In this document: one piece after another, positions 9,097 to 18,379 of the stretch
Layout: each line of letters opens with the position of its first letter
How positions within the stretch are numbered: the first letter of the stretch is position 1
NCBI RefSeq assembly: GCF_000304315.1
Contig: NC_018485.1
Span: 714,501 to 778,500 of the forward strand
DNA: 64,000 nucleotides
Direction of reading: 5' to 3'
Source: Methylocystis sp. SC2
GTDB taxonomy: Bacteria > Pseudomonadota > Alphaproteobacteria > Rhizobiales > Beijerinckiaceae
Made by a program: the position numbers and the translations under genes
Notes under the pieces: model-generated
Seen by the model: only the letters and a program-made list of their open reading frames with translations
What the model was told of the DNA's origin: nothing
Databases searched by the model: none

Positions 9097-10407
9097 CTAG
9101 AAGCTTTCTCTTAACCATCTCCCTACACGCGAGATGTATCCGTCAGTTCCCGTCGCCGCGCGCTCGACCCGGCGCGGCTCGAAATACTCATGCGCGGCGA
9201 CTTGCGGATAAACGAGCAGCCCGGCCGCGGCCGCGAAGGCGGGGCTCCTCGACGAATCCGGCAAGCCTTCGACGCCGATCGGCCGTCCGACCCGAACCTG
9301 GCCGCCGAGAATGCGACGCGCCGCCTCGGCGACGCCGGTGAGCTGGCTCGCGCCGCCCGTCAGCACGATGCGGCGGCCGGGACCGCTCGGGTGGCCGGCC
9401 TTCGCCAAGCGATCGCGCAGGAACTCCAGCGTTTCCTCGATTCGCGGGCGGATGATGCGCACGAGATGCGATTTGGGCGCATGCGCCTTGTGATCGCTCT
9501 CGCCGACGTGATCGAAGGAAATGGTTTCGCGCTCGTCGGAGGTCGACGCGATCGCCGAGCCGTGAAAGGTCTTCAGCCGCTCCGCGTCGGAGAGCCGCGC
9601 GTCGAGTCCGCGCGCGATGTCCATCGTGACGTGGCCGCCGCCAAGCGTGACGGCGTCAAGGTGAATCATCTCGCCCCGGGCGAAGACGGCCACGGACGTC
9701 GATCCGGCGCCCATGTCGACGACCACGACGCCCATCTCGGCCTCGTCGGGCTCGAGCGTGGAGAGTCCGGCGACATATGGCGCGGCGGCCATGGCTTCGA
9801 CGTTGAGATGGCTGCGCTCGACGGCGAGGAGAAGATTACGCGCGGCGGCCTGATCCCAGGTCGCGACGTGGAGATCGACCGCGAGCTCTTCGCCGATCAT
9901 GTCCTTGGGTTCTCGGATGCCGGACACGCCGTCGAGCGAAAAGCCCGTCGGCAGCGAATGCACGGCGACGCGGCCGCGGTTGAGATGATGCGCGGCCGAG
10001 GCCTCGAGAACCCGATGAATGTCGTGTTCGGCGACTTCGCGGCCGCCGATGACGCGTTTCGCATGAAAATGCTGCGAAGACAGTCGGCCGCCCGACGCCG
10101 TGACAATGACGCGCTCCACCTGCATGCCGGCCATGCGCTCGGCGGCGTCCACGGTCTGCCGGATCGCGGCGTCGGCGGCGTCCATGTCGACCACGAGGCC
10201 GTTCTTCACGCCCAGAGAGCGTTGATGGCCAATGCCGACGACGCGAACGCGATGCGTGCGCCAATCGCCGGGCGCGACCGCGCCGAGCGGCGTGAGCCGC
10301 GCGATCAGGCAGGCGATCTTGGACGTGCCGACGTCAAGCGCCGCGAAAGTCGCCGAGCGACGCGGCGAGAGCGGCTTCATGCGCGGTGGGACACCAGGGG
10401 AAATCAT
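9097..10407 (-). CDS. ftsA: Cell division protein FtsA
   Basis: FtsA is the actin-like ATPase tethering FtsZ to the membrane and recruiting later divisome proteins. The product (436 residues from ATG 10407) has the phosphate-1 segment FAALDVGTSKIACLIARL, the phosphate-2 segment VVVDMGAGSTSVAVF and the adenosine segment IVLTGGASQLTGV. The C-terminus ISRVGRWLRESF would form the amphipathic membrane-targeting helix. The start at 10407 lies 5 bp beyond the ftsQ stop. In-frame ATGs at 10446 (overlapping ftsQ) and 10380 are alternatives, and the conserved domain starts only after 10380. Confidence 0.97.
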   Translation of the reverse strand: MISPGVPPRMKPLSPRRSATFAALDVGTSKIACLIARLTPLGAVAPGDWRTHRVRVVGIGHQRSLGVKNGLVVDMDAADAAIRQTVDAAERMAGMQVERVIVTASGGRLSSQHFHAKRVIGGREVAEHDIHRVLEASAAHHLNRGRVAVHSLPTGFSLDGVSGIREPKDMIGEELAVDLHVATWDQAAARNLLLAVERSHLNVEAMAAAPYVAGLSTLEPDEAEMGVVVVDMGAGSTSVAVFARGEMIHLDAVTLGGGHVTMDIARGLDARLSDAERLKTFHGSAIASTSDERETISFDHVGESDHKAHAPKSHLVRIIRPRIEETLEFLRDRLAKAGHPSGPGRRIVLTGGASQLTGVAEAARRILGGQVRVGRPIGVEGLPDSSRSPAFAAAAGLLVYPQVAAHEYFEPRRVERAATGTDGYISRVGRWLRESF

Positions 10408-10411
10408 GCTG

Positions 10412-11425
10412 CTAACCACCACTCTTGGTCGACTTGTGCGGCGCAAGCTGCGCTTCGCGCGCCGCTGCGGCCTCTTCCGTCAGCCTGACGCTGACGCGGT
10501 CGGGAATGCGCAAGTCGATGAACATGACGTCCTTGTCGAGGATCCGCGCCTCTCGCTGCAGCCGCGCGAGCGTCTCCAGCGCGCCGCCCGGATCAATCTC
10601 CGGCAGTTTCACCGTGACGCCGTTCGTCATCTCGAAGTTCCAGCGGCGTCCCGCGACGAACACGCCAGCCTTGATCCGATGCGCAAGATCGCCGGCCTTC
10701 GTCATCAGCATGAGAAATTCGAGCAGCCGTTTCTGCGCGCCCTCGCCGACGACGAACGGCAGACCGAGATAGCGCTGGTCGCGCAATTCATCGATCGGCA
10801 CCCCGTCTTCCGAAATGACGGCGACGCGTCCGTCGCGCTGCCACAAGGCGCTTGGCTGCCGCTCCTCGATCGCGATGACCAGACGATCGGGGTAGAGCTT
10901 CATCACCCGCGCGGATTTGACGAGGGGGACCTGCATCAGCCGGTCGCGCACCGCCGTCGCATTGAGAAAGGGCAAGGAGTTTCGCGGCCCGACGCCTGCG
11001 GCGTCGAGGAGTTCGCGTTCGGTCAAACGCGATTGACCGGTGATGGTGACGGCGGAAATCGGAAAGCCGGCGACGCGCCCCGCTATGTCGTAGAGCTCGC
11101 CCTCGCTTGCGACGAGAGCGGCATAGCCGCCGTTCTCGACGAATCCCGCCGCGCCGATCGCGGCGAAGAGCGCAAGCGTCGCCAGAGCGCCGACGCCGGG
11201 ACGGCCCAGCAAGGCGAGGCGCGACAGGAGTCGCTCGCCGCGGGTTCTTCGCGTAGAGGCGCGCGGCGCGACCGCGGCGGCGGCGGGAACGGCTGCCGGC
11301 GGGACGGTCGCAGCGGCCGCCGTCGCCAAGGCGTATGGGGCGTCTGCGGGAACGATGGGGACGAGCGCGTGCCGAGCCGTAAACGACTCTCTTAACGATC
11401 GCAGGATGCGTCTTCCACCATCCAT
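10412..11425 (-). CDS. ftsQ: Cell division protein FtsQ
   Basis: FtsQ is the bitopic divisome protein bridging cytoplasmic and periplasmic division proteins. The 337-residue product has an Ala/Pro-rich cytoplasmic tail, one membrane span near residues 74-94, then a POTRA domain starting around 124 (ISAVTITGQSRLTERELLDAAGV) and the FtsQ beta domain (LVIAIEERQPSALWQRDG, ELRDQRYLGLPFVVGEGA). The gene overlaps the end of ddlB by 34 bp and precedes ftsA, the classical ddl-ftsQ-ftsA-ftsZ order. The start is the ATG at 11425 (MDGGRRILRSL). Confidence 0.96.
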   Translation of the reverse strand: MDGGRRILRSLRESFTARHALVPIVPADAPYALATAAAATVPPAAVPAAAAVAPRASTRRTRGERLLSRLALLGRPGVGALATLALFAAIGAAGFVENGGYAALVASEGELYDIAGRVAGFPISAVTITGQSRLTERELLDAAGVGPRNSLPFLNATAVRDRLMQVPLVKSARVMKLYPDRLVIAIEERQPSALWQRDGRVAVISEDGVPIDELRDQRYLGLPFVVGEGAQKRLLEFLMLMTKAGDLAHRIKAGVFVAGRRWNFEMTNGVTVKLPEIDPGGALETLARLQREARILDKDVMFIDLRIPDRVSVRLTEEAAAAREAQLAPHKSTKSGG

Positions 11426-12315
11426 CTGACCAACTCGCCGAATGAAAAACCTGCGTTTGCCGCCATTTCTGGCACGAGCGAGGTCTCCGTCATTCCCGGC
11501 TGCGTGTTCACCTCCAATACGACGAGCTCGCCCGTACCTCCGGGGCGGTCGTCGTATCGGAAGTCCGCGCGACTTACGCCGCGACAGCCGAGAGCTCGGT
11601 GAGCCTCAAGCGCCAAATGTTGGACCTCTTGGTAAATATTCTGTTTAAGATTCGCCGGAAGGACGTGTTTCGAGCCGCCCTTGGCGTATTTGGCGTGATA
11701 ATCGTACCAGCCGCCGTCGGCGGCGAGAATTTCGATCACGTCGAGAGCCTTGTCGTTCATGACGGCGCAGGTGAGTTCGCGCCCGGCGATGAACTGCTCC
11801 GCGAGCATCATGTCGCCATGCGCCCAATCCTCGCGCCACAATTCCTGCGGCGGATGCTCCTGCCCCTCGTTGATGATGAACACCCCGAAAGAGGAGCCTT
11901 CCGATATGGGCTTGAGCACATAGGGAAGCGGCAGCGCATGCGCCTTCGCGGCCTCCAGCCTGTGCACGAGGCGTCCTTTCGGAACAGGAACGTCAGCAGC
12001 CGCCATGACCGTCTTGGCCACGTCCTTTTTCATCGCCACCGAAGAGGCGAGCACGCCGGAGTGCGTATAGGGGATGCGCAGCAGCTCCAGCACGCCCTGA
12101 ATGCAGCCGTCCTCGCCGAACCTGCCATGGAGCGCGTTGAAGGCGACGTCCGGTTTGAGCGCCGCAAGGACAGTCGCGACGTCATGCCCCGCATCGACGC
12201 GGGACACTTGAAATCCCTGCTCTACGAGGGCTTTCGCGCAGGCCTCGCCCGAGCGCAGGGAAACTTCGCGTTCGGCGGAAAGTCCGCCCATCAGAACGGC
12301 GACGTGCTTGGTCAT
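11392..12315 (-). CDS. ddlB: D-alanine--D-alanine ligase
   Basis: This ATP-grasp ligase makes the D-Ala-D-Ala dipeptide used by MurF. The 307-residue protein shows the N-terminal motif VLMGGLSAEREVSLRSG, ALHGRFGEDGCIQG, the ATP-grasp segments LPYVLKPISEGSSFGVF and FIAGRELTCAVM, and the C-terminal metal-site motif VLEVNTQPGMTETSLVPEMA. Length and all motifs are standard. It lies between a small ORF downstream of murB and the ftsQ gene, whose start is inside it, so it is part of the cell-wall/division operon. The ATG at 12315 gives MTKHVAVLMGG, which is the expected N-terminus. Confidence 0.98.
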   Translation of the reverse strand: MTKHVAVLMGGLSAEREVSLRSGEACAKALVEQGFQVSRVDAGHDVATVLAALKPDVAFNALHGRFGEDGCIQGVLELLRIPYTHSGVLASSVAMKKDVAKTVMAAADVPVPKGRLVHRLEAAKAHALPLPYVLKPISEGSSFGVFIINEGQEHPPQELWREDWAHGDMMLAEQFIAGRELTCAVMNDKALDVIEILAADGGWYDYHAKYAKGGSKHVLPANLKQNIYQEVQHLALEAHRALGCRGVSRADFRYDDRPGGTGELVVLEVNTQPGMTETSLVPEMAANAGFSFGELVRWMVEDASCDR

Positions 12316-12379
12316 GTGCTCTCGACTTGAAAAATGCCAACTAGAGATCCGAATAGGCGGCTTCGTCGGCTTCCGAAGC

Positions 12380-12619
12380 TCATTCGGTAAACGTGGCGAA
12401 AGGACAGAGGGAGTCGCTTAACGCGCCTGACGCTCGCGAAACTCGATCTTCGTCCGAAGGACTCTCCTTCGGTCCCAGCTCGTCGCCGCTTTTCGACGTG
12501 GCCGCCGCTTCAGTAGCGTCCGATGATCTGTGCGATTTTTTTCGAGGCGGCACGGCGGGAATCTCCTCAAGCGTCCACGCTAAGATCTCAGCAGCGAGGA
12601 CGCAATCTTCTCGCGCCAT
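12380..12619 (-). CDS. Small hydrophilic ORF between murB and ddlB
   Basis: A 79-residue frame begins 5 bp after the murB stop and ends 64 bp before ddlB. The N-terminal third (MAREDCVLAAEILAWTLEEI) could form an amphipathic helix. The rest is rich in Ser, Asp, Glu, Ala and Lys and looks disordered. No family is recognised. The tight spacing to murB suggests coupled translation, but the composition would also fit a chance frame in GC-rich DNA. It otherwise accounts for the 309-bp gap between murB and ddlB. Confidence 0.35.
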   Translation of the reverse strand: MAREDCVLAAEILAWTLEEIPAVPPRKKSHRSSDATEAAATSKSGDELGPKESPSDEDRVSRASGALSDSLCPFATFTE

Positions 12620-12624
12620 TCATC

Positions 12625-13545
12625 TCAAGCGACGCCGATCCGCTTGATCTCCCAATGCAGCTCGACGCCGCTCGTCTCATACACGCGCCGGCGCACTTCT
12701 TCGCCGAGCGACTCAATGTCGGCGGCGGTGGCGCGCCCGCGGTTGATGAGAAAATTGCAGTGCATTTCGCTGACCTGGGCGTCGCCGACGACAAGGCCGC
12801 GGCACCCGGCCGCGTCAATCAACTGCCACGCCTTGCGGCCGTCCGGATTCTTAAAGGTCGAGCCGCCGGTTTTTTCCTTGATCGGCTGGGAGGCTTCGCG
12901 CGCCGCGGTGATGCGCTCCATCTCGGCGAGGATCATCCCCGGATCGCCCGGACGGCCCTGATACAGCGCCTGGGTGAAGATCACATCATCCGGCGCGGAG
13001 CAATGGCGATAGGAATAGCCGAGATCGGCGTTGGAGAAGACATGGATGTCGCCGGCGCGGTCGACGCCGCGCGCTTCGATCAGCGCGTCCTTGGTTTCGC
13101 CGCCATGGGCGCCGGCGTTCATCCGCAATGCGCCGCCGATCGCGCCGGGGATGCCGCGATAGAAGGCGAGTCCGTCGACGCCTGCGTCGGCGGCGGCGCG
13201 CGCCGCCTTGACGTCGGGAACCGCGGCGCCGACTCGAAGCCTGCAGCCCTCTTCGACGATGATCTCGCCGAATCCCTTGGCCGAAAGCCGAATGACCACG
13301 CCTTCGACGCCGCCGTCGCGCACGATGAGGTTAGAGCCAAGCCCGATGACGGTGACGGGAGTTTCTCGCGGCAGCCGGGCGAGGAAATAGGCGAGATCGG
13401 CTTCGTCGGCCGGCATGAACAGGATTTGCGCCGGCCCGCCGACGCGAAACCATGTGTAGGGCGCGAGCGGCTCATTGGCCGTGATGCGCCCGCGCAACTG
13501 CGGCATGGCGGCGGCGATGTCGGCGGAAATGTCGGGGAAGATCAT
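12625..13545 (-). CDS. murB: UDP-N-acetylenolpyruvoylglucosamine reductase MurB
   Basis: MurB is the FAD-dependent reductase forming UDP-MurNAc. The 306-residue protein has the FAD-binding motifs [12 protein letters not shown] and [15 protein letters not shown], the segment [21 protein letters not shown] and the catalytic Ser motif [22 protein letters not shown] late Glu is expected near VELHWEIKR. This is the short type I layout seen in alphaproteobacteria. In other clusters murB follows murC closely; here about 1.1 kb with a toxin-antitoxin module separates them, so murB-ddlB-ftsQAZ may rely on an internal promoter. Confidence 0.98.
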   Translation of the reverse strand: MIFPDISADIAAAMPQLRGRITANEPLAPYTWFRVGGPAQILFMPADEADLAYFLARLPRETPVTVIGLGSNLIVRDGGVEGVVIRLSAKGFGEIIVEEGCRLRVGAAVPDVKAARAAADAGVDGLAFYRGIPGAIGGALRMNAGAHGGETKDALIEARGVDRAGDIHVFSNADLGYSYRHCSAPDDVIFTQALYQGRPGDPGMILAEMERITAAREASQPIKEKTGGSTFKNPDGRKAWQLIDAAGCRGLVVGDAQVSEMHCNFLINRGRATAADIESLGEEVRRRVYETSGVELHWEIKRIGVA

Positions 13546-13573
13546 GTGCGGCTTTCGGCGTATCGACGCTAGG

Positions 13574-14038
13574 TCACAGCTCGGCGATTTGGACGACGCG
13601 CAGGCCGTGGCCCGAGCGGAATCGGCGATCGTTGGTGACGAAGATATCGCATTGCGCGGTCAACGCCGTTCGAAAATGCACCGCATCTATCAGTCTTAGG
13701 CCGAGATCAGCGCCGAGGCGCGCCGCTCCAATGAGCGTTTCGAGGTCCACGGGCCGAATGTCGAAGCTCCTCTCCTCAAAGAACAGGCGGTCATAACCGT
13801 TTTCGAGCACCTGACTCTGACGTCTGAACGCGCCGTAAAAGCATTCCGCAACGCAGAATTCACTCGTGACAAAGCTCGTGTTTTGTTCGATGAGGGCATA
13901 CCAGAGGCTGGATATTTTCGAATAAAACGCCGGGTTCGCTTCGATAAAATAGATGACCGAGTTTGAGTCGAAATAGGCCCGCCCGCCTTCGACCGGAAGC
14001 GTTTCATACGGCATCCGCTTGAATGGCTCGGCTGTCAT
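13574..14038 (-). CDS. PIN-domain toxin (VapC-like ribonuclease)
   Basis: PIN-domain toxins are Mg2+-dependent RNases. Numbered from ATG 14038, the four acidic residues expected in the active site are all present: Asp24 ([13 protein letters not shown]), Glu65 ([13 protein letters not shown]), Asp118 ([11 protein letters not shown]) and Asp137 (IFVTNDRRF). The product is about 154 residues. ATG 14014 ([11 protein letters not shown]) is an equally plausible start and lies outside the palindromic element that overlaps ATG 14038. The gene follows an RHH antitoxin gene on the same strand, separated by 136 bp holding that element. It stops 28 bp before the murB start, so it is embedded in the cell-wall cluster. 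Confidence 0.82.
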   Translation of the reverse strand: MTAEPFKRMPYETLPVEGGRAYFDSNSVIYFIEANPAFYSKISSLWYALIEQNTSFVTSEFCVAECFYGAFRRQSQVLENGYDRLFFEERSFDIRPVDLETLIGAARLGADLGLRLIDAVHFRTALTAQCDIFVTNDRRFRSGHGLRVVQIAEL

Positions 14039-14140
14039 TCTCGACGCGCGCAACGCGCGCGATCGGGAATCCAGAGCAAGACCAGCGTTCCTGGATCGGC
14101 TCTGGATTCCCGGGCAGGCCTGCGGCCTGCCGGGAATGAC
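14034..14140. repeat. 107-bp palindromic intergenic element, copy 1
   Basis: The ends are inverted repeats (GTCATTCTCG at the left, CGGGAATGAC at the right, one mismatch). Inside lies a perfect nested pair, gggaatccagagc and gctctggattccc, plus a short palindrome (gcaggcctgcggcctgc). A related element with perfect 10-bp ends and nearly equal length is at 61070-61178. The left end overlaps the possible vapC start codon at 14036-14038. Confidence 0.8.
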
Positions 14141-14174
14141 AAGGTCCGTGCGAACGGATCAGGCGGAATTCGTT

Positions 14175-14456
14175 TCATTCATCGCCGCGGAATTCACGGA
14201 TGCGTGCGTCGATCTCCTCAATGGATTGCGGTCCGACGAGCCGATAGCCTATGCCCTCAAGCTCCTTCAGGCGACGAATGCGCTCCTGAGGCGAAGGCTG
14301 GGTTTCCTTCTGCACGATGCGCGGAAGAAATTGCTTCAGCGTTTCCTCAACGAGATAAGAACGCGAGCGCCGCGTGCGCCGCGCCGCCTCGTCGAGTATT
14401 TTGCGCGTTTCGTCGGTCAGACGAACGGATGTCGGCGTGGATGGCGCAGGTTTCAT
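14175..14456 (-). CDS. Ribbon-helix-helix antitoxin (CopG/VapB-like)
   Basis: The 93-residue protein contains the RHH pattern TSVRLTDETRKILDEAARRTRRSRSYLVEETLKQF, typed here as family evidence: a short beta strand followed by two helices that dimerise to bind operator DNA. The C-terminal half (ERIRRLKELEGIGYRL, IEEIDARIREFRGDE) is charged and would bind the toxin. I take ATG 14456; the frame runs open upstream to 14525, but the RHH domain starts just after 14456. A run of ACTAC repeats lies 15-40 bp upstream, fitting autoregulation. It is the first gene of the module with the PIN toxin at 13574-14038. Confidence 0.78.
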   Translation of the reverse strand: MKPAPSTPTSVRLTDETRKILDEAARRTRRSRSYLVEETLKQFLPRIVQKETQPSPQERIRRLKELEGIGYRLVGPQSIEEIDARIREFRGDE

Positions 14457-14471
14457 GACGAAGATAGGGCT

Positions 14472-14496
14472 GACTACGATGTAGTCAATTGTAGTA
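14472..14496 (-). promoter_or_regulatory. Candidate operator of the PIN/RHH module
   Basis: Just upstream of the antitoxin ATG the minus strand reads tactacaattgactacatc and then gtagtc. This gives two ACTACA direct repeats 10 bp apart and a GACTAC-3 nt-GTAGTC palindrome. RHH antitoxins bind such short tandem or inverted repeats. Function is inferred from position. Confidence 0.4.
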
Positions 14497-14535
14497 ACAA
14501 TCCTGCGGAAGTCAAATTGCGCCACATAAATTCAC

Positions 14536-14591
14536 GACGCTTCGTCACAAGCTACGAAGCGTCCGACCCTCCCCCGCGTCGCGGGAGAGGG
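14536..14591. terminator. Two hairpins between murC and the antitoxin promoter
   Basis: A perfect 10-bp inverted repeat (GACGCTTCGT at 14536-14545, ACGAAGCGTC at 14554-14563) is followed by an 11-bp arm pair (14567-14577 and 14581-14591, one mismatch). No good T-run follows on the minus strand. They may end murC transcripts or may belong to an interspersed repeat that fills 14536-14680. Confidence 0.35.
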
Positions 14592-14692
14592 AGCGGGTCG
14601 CGCGTTTCGTCCAAGCCCCGCGAGCGCCGCTCGTTAGGGTCCCCTCTTCCGCTTTAGCGCGGAGGGACAGGGAGGGGGCGAAACCAACGCCA

Positions 14693-16099
14693 TCACCCCT
14701 GCCCCGCCGCCAATTGCTCCGGCAGCGCATAGGCCCATTGGGTGATATTGCCGGCGCCAAGACACACGACATAATCGCCCGGCGCGACAATCTCGCGCAC
14801 CATCGCCGCCAGCACTTCGGGAGAAGGCAGCCCCATCGCGCGGCGATGGCCATGCGCCTTGATCGCGGAAACGAGCGCGTCGCGATTGACCCCATCGATC
14901 GGCTGCTCGCCCGCCGGATAGACATCGGCGACGATGACCACGTCGGCGTCGTTGAAACAGGTGGCGAAAGCGTCAAAAAGCGACTGCAGCCGCGTATAGC
15001 GATGCGGCTGCATCAGCGCGACGACCTTGCCCTTGGTCGAGGCGCGCGCCGCGCGCAGCACGGCGGCGATTTCGACCGGATGATGTCCATAGTCGTCGAA
15101 AATCTGCACGCCGTTCCATTCGCCGGTCTTCGTGAACCGCCGCTTGACGCCGCCAAAGCCGGCGAGCGCCTTGCGAATCTGTTCGGGCGACAGGCCGAGC
15201 TGATTGGCGACGGCGACCGCCGCCGTCGCATTCAACGCATTGTGATGGCCCGGCATCGGCAGGACGAGATTTTCGAGATAGATCGCCTGCGACGTCTTGC
15301 GGTCGCGCAGCAGCACATTGAATTTCGACACGCCGCCCTCGAGATCGACGTCGAGCAGACGCACGTCGGCCTGCGGATTTTCGCCATAGGTGATGACGCG
15401 GCGGTCCTCGATGCGGCCGACGAGCTCCTGCACGGTCGGATGATCGAGGCACATCACCGCGAAGCCGTAGAAGGGAATATTCTCGACGAAGTTGCGGAAG
15501 GCTTCCTTGATGGCGTCGAATGTATGGAAATGGTCGAGATGTTCGGGATCGATATTGGTGACGATGGCGACGTCCGCCGGCAGTTTGAGAAACGTGCCGT
15601 CGCTTTCGTCGGCCTCCACCACCATCCAGTCGCCGGCGCCAAGACGCGCATTCGTGCCATAGGCGTTGATGATGCCGCCGTTGATCACGGTCGGATCGAG
15701 GCCGCCGGCGTCGAGCAGCGTGGCGACGAGCGAGGTCGTCGTCGTCTTGCCATGGGTGCCGGCGATGGCGACGCATTGCTTGAGGCGCATCAGCTCGGCG
15801 AGCATTTCGGCGCGGCGCACGACCGGCAGACGTTTTTCGCGCGCCAAGACAAGTTCGGGATTGTCGCGCTTTATTGCGGTCGAGACGACGACGACTGCGG
15901 CGTCGCCAAGATTTTTCGCGTCATGTCCGATGCTGACCGTCGCGCCCTTTTCGATGAGACGCTTGACGTTGGCGTTTTCGGCGGCGTCCGACCCCTGCAC
16001 CTTGTAGCCGAGATTGAGCAGCACTTCGGCGATTCCAGACATGCCGATGCCGCCGATGCCGACGAAATGGATTGGCCCGAGCTCCCGCGGCAGTTTCAT
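14693..16099 (-). CDS. murC: UDP-N-acetylmuramate--L-alanine ligase MurC
   Basis: MurC adds L-Ala to UDP-MurNAc. The 468-residue protein has the N-terminal dinucleotide-like motif [16 protein letters not shown] (12-27), the ATP loop GTHGKTTTT (114-122), the central [13 protein letters not shown] segment and the C-terminal domain with [16 protein letters not shown]. The ATG at 16099 overlaps the murG stop by 4 bp, so the two are coupled. The frame is open for another 47 codons upstream, but those lie inside murG. It is followed by the PIN/RHH module instead of murB. Confidence 0.98.
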   Translation of the reverse strand: MKLPRELGPIHFVGIGGIGMSGIAEVLLNLGYKVQGSDAAENANVKRLIEKGATVSIGHDAKNLGDAAVVVVSTAIKRDNPELVLAREKRLPVVRRAEMLAELMRLKQCVAIAGTHGKTTTTSLVATLLDAGGLDPTVINGGIINAYGTNARLGAGDWMVVEADESDGTFLKLPADVAIVTNIDPEHLDHFHTFDAIKEAFRNFVENIPFYGFAVMCLDHPTVQELVGRIEDRRVITYGENPQADVRLLDVDLEGGVSKFNVLLRDRKTSQAIYLENLVLPMPGHHNALNATAAVAVANQLGLSPEQIRKALAGFGGVKRRFTKTGEWNGVQIFDDYGHHPVEIAAVLRAARASTKGKVVALMQPHRYTRLQSLFDAFATCFNDADVVIVADVYPAGEQPIDGVNRDALVSAIKAHGHRRAMGLPSPEVLAAMVREIVAPGDYVVCLGAGNITQWAYALPEQLAAGQG

Positions 16100-17211
16100 C
16101 CCTGTCTCCGTTGCGCGACGTCCACTCCCGCGACGCTGATGATCAGATCGGCGAGACGATCGGCGGCGTCGGCGACGCCGACGCTTTTTGCGGCTGTGGC
16201 GCGCGCGGAAAGCTGCGTCGGCGCATTGATGAGGTCGCAAAGCCGCCGCGTCAAAAATTCCGGCGTGAAGTCGCTCTGGCGCACGGTTTCCGCGCCGCCG
16301 GCCGCTTCGAGAAAAGCGGCGTTCGCCGCCTGATCCTGGTCGAGCGCATGCGGCAGCGGCACCAGCATCGCCGGTCGCCCGACGACCGCAAGCTCCGAGA
16401 CCGTCGACGCGCCGGCGCGGGTGATGACGAAATGCGCCGCCGCGAGCCGCGCCGGGAAGTCGGCGAAAAAGGGCGCAATCTCGGCGCCGACCCCGGCGCC
16501 GGCGTAGATCGCCTCGACGCGCGCGATATCTTCGGGACGCGCCTGCTGCACGACGGCGACTTTCGCCCGCAGCGCGTCGGGCAGCGCCGCGACGGCCGCC
16601 GGCGCGATGTCCGCCATGACGCGGGCGCCCTGCGAGCCGCCGGCGACGAGCAGCCGGAACATTCCATCGTCGAACGAAGGATAGGGAATCTTGGCGGCCT
16701 CGAGCACCTTGGGGCGCACCGGATTGCCGGTGACGACGAGCTTGCTTTGCAGGGCCGCCGGCACGGCGAGAGTCGGTAGGCCGGCGGCGATCCTGTCGAC
16801 GCGGCCGGCGAGAAAGCGATTGGCCTTGCCCATGACGCCATTCGCTTCGTGCAGAGCGCTCGGCACGCCGAGATAGGACGCCGCAAGCAAGGGCGGGACG
16901 GTGGGGTAGCCGCCGAAACCGATCACCGCGGCCGGTTTGACCTGACGCAGCAGCGCGGCCGCTTGCGCCGTGCCGAGGGCGAGACGCGCGACCGCCTGGG
17001 CTTTGGCCAGCAGCGAGCCGCCCCGCGGCGTGCCGGCGGGAATCACATGCATGGCCCGCGCCGGAAAGGCGCCGCCGTAGCGCAGGGCGCGCTCCTCGGT
17101 GACCAGCTCCACCGCCAGCCCGCGGGCGCCGAGCGCATGCGCGAGCGCCTCGGCCGGAAAAAGATGGCCGCCGGTGCCGCCGGCGGCGAGGAGAATCGGC
17201 GAATCGCTCAT
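16096..17211 (-). CDS. murG: Lipid II synthase MurG (GlcNAc transferase)
   Basis: MurG transfers GlcNAc onto lipid I at the inner face of the membrane to give lipid II. The 371-residue GT-B protein has the N-terminal G-loop [21 protein letters not shown], the second loop [15 protein letters not shown], the [14 protein letters not shown] segment and the C-terminal donor site [16 protein letters not shown] and [33 protein letters not shown]. All are standard. It lies 13 bp after ftsW and overlaps murC by 4 bp. The ATG at 17211 gives [16 protein letters not shown]. Confidence 0.98.
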   Translation of the reverse strand: MSDSPILLAAGGTGGHLFPAEALAHALGARGLAVELVTEERALRYGGAFPARAMHVIPAGTPRGGSLLAKAQAVARLALGTAQAAALLRQVKPAAVIGFGGYPTVPPLLAASYLGVPSALHEANGVMGKANRFLAGRVDRIAAGLPTLAVPAALQSKLVVTGNPVRPKVLEAAKIPYPSFDDGMFRLLVAGGSQGARVMADIAPAAVAALPDALRAKVAVVQQARPEDIARVEAIYAGAGVGAEIAPFFADFPARLAAAHFVITRAGASTVSELAVVGRPAMLVPLPHALDQDQAANAAFLEAAGGAETVRQSDFTPEFLTRRLCDLINAPTQLSARATAAKSVGVADAADRLADLIISVAGVDVAQRRQG

Positions 17212-17224
17212 ACCGAAGCTTTTA

Positions 17225-18379
17225 TCATGCGGCGGCGGGCGCGCCCGTCGCGGCGAGCTCGCTCAGCACGCGGGACCGCGGCCGCTTACGCGTGACGGCG
17301 AGCAAGAAACCCATGCCGAGCGACAGCGAAATCAGGGAAGAGCCGCCATAGGAGACGAAGGGCAGCGTCATGCCCTTGGCGGGCATCAGATGCACGTTCA
17401 CCGCCATATTGATGCAGCTCTGCAGGCCAAACAGCATCACCAGTCCCGCCGTCGCAAAACGGCAGAAGGGATCGCTGTTGCGCGCCGCCGAGAATAACCC
17501 CCGCACCACGACGAAGGCGAACACCGCGGCGAGCGCGATGCAGATAAGAACGCCGAACTCCTCGCCGATGACCGCGAAGATGAAATCCGTGTGCGAGTCG
17601 GGCAGGATGCGCTTGATGACCCCTTCGCCCGGGCCCTTGCCGAACCACGAACCGGCGATGAAGCTCTCGAGCGCCGTCTCCGACTGGAAATTCGCCGGCA
17701 CGCCTGCGACCGGCGGCGGCGGCTCCAGAAAGGATTCGATGCGCGCATGGACATGCGGCACGAATTTATAGGCGAGCAGCGCCGAGACGCCGCCTAGCCC
17801 GCCCAATCCGACAACCCAGATCCAGTGCAAGCCGGCCATGAAAAACAGCGCCGCCCACACAATAGAAATCAGCATCGTCTGGCCAAAATCAGGCTGCAGC
17901 ATCAGCGGCGCGATCGCGATCGGCAGCAGCAGAAGCGCGATCAGATTGCCTGGAACATCCTTGCGACGCGCCCCTTCGGAGAAGGCCCAGGCGACGAGCA
18001 CGACGAATGCGGGCTTGAGAAATTCGGACGGCTGGATCCCGAAAATCCATCGCCTCGCGCCCTTCACTTCCTGGCCGTAGAGGATGGTGGCGAAGACGAG
18101 CGCGAGAGAGACGACGAAGATCACCAGCGCCAGTCGGCGCACGTGACGCGGCGAAAGAAACGAGGTCGCAATCATCAGGACCAGCGCCGGCAGAAGATAG
18201 AGCACCTGCCGGTTGACGAAGTGGAAGGTCGCCAGATGCAGCCGCTCCGCGACGGGCGGACTGCCGGCCATGGAAAAGACGAGACCGGCGACGATCAGCA
18301 GGGCGAGGCTCGCGAGCAGCCAGCGATCGACGGTCCACGCCCAGTCGGAGAATAGCGTTCGTTCCGCGCGGGAGATCAT
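17225..18379 (-). CDS. ftsW: SEDS glycosyltransferase FtsW
   Basis: FtsW is the SEDS-family peptidoglycan polymerase of the septum, working with the transpeptidase FtsI. The 384-residue protein has about ten hydrophobic segments and the family motifs [44 protein letters not shown] and the C-terminal [25 protein letters not shown] region. Length is typical. The start ATG 18379 overlaps the murD stop by 4 bp, and murG follows 13 bp after the stop. Position and sequence distinguish it from RodA, which usually sits with pbpA/mreB. Confidence 0.97.
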   Translation of the reverse strand: MISRAERTLFSDWAWTVDRWLLASLALLIVAGLVFSMAGSPPVAERLHLATFHFVNRQVLYLLPALVLMIATSFLSPRHVRRLALVIFVVSLALVFATILYGQEVKGARRWIFGIQPSEFLKPAFVVLVAWAFSEGARRKDVPGNLIALLLLPIAIAPLMLQPDFGQTMLISIVWAALFFMAGLHWIWVVGLGGLGGVSALLAYKFVPHVHARIESFLEPPPPVAGVPANFQSETALESFIAGSWFGKGPGEGVIKRILPDSHTDFIFAVIGEEFGVLICIALAAVFAFVVVRGLFSAARNSDPFCRFATAGLVMLFGLQSCINMAVNVHLMPAKGMTLPFVSYGGSSLISLSLGMGFLLAVTRKRPRSRVLSELAATGAPAAA

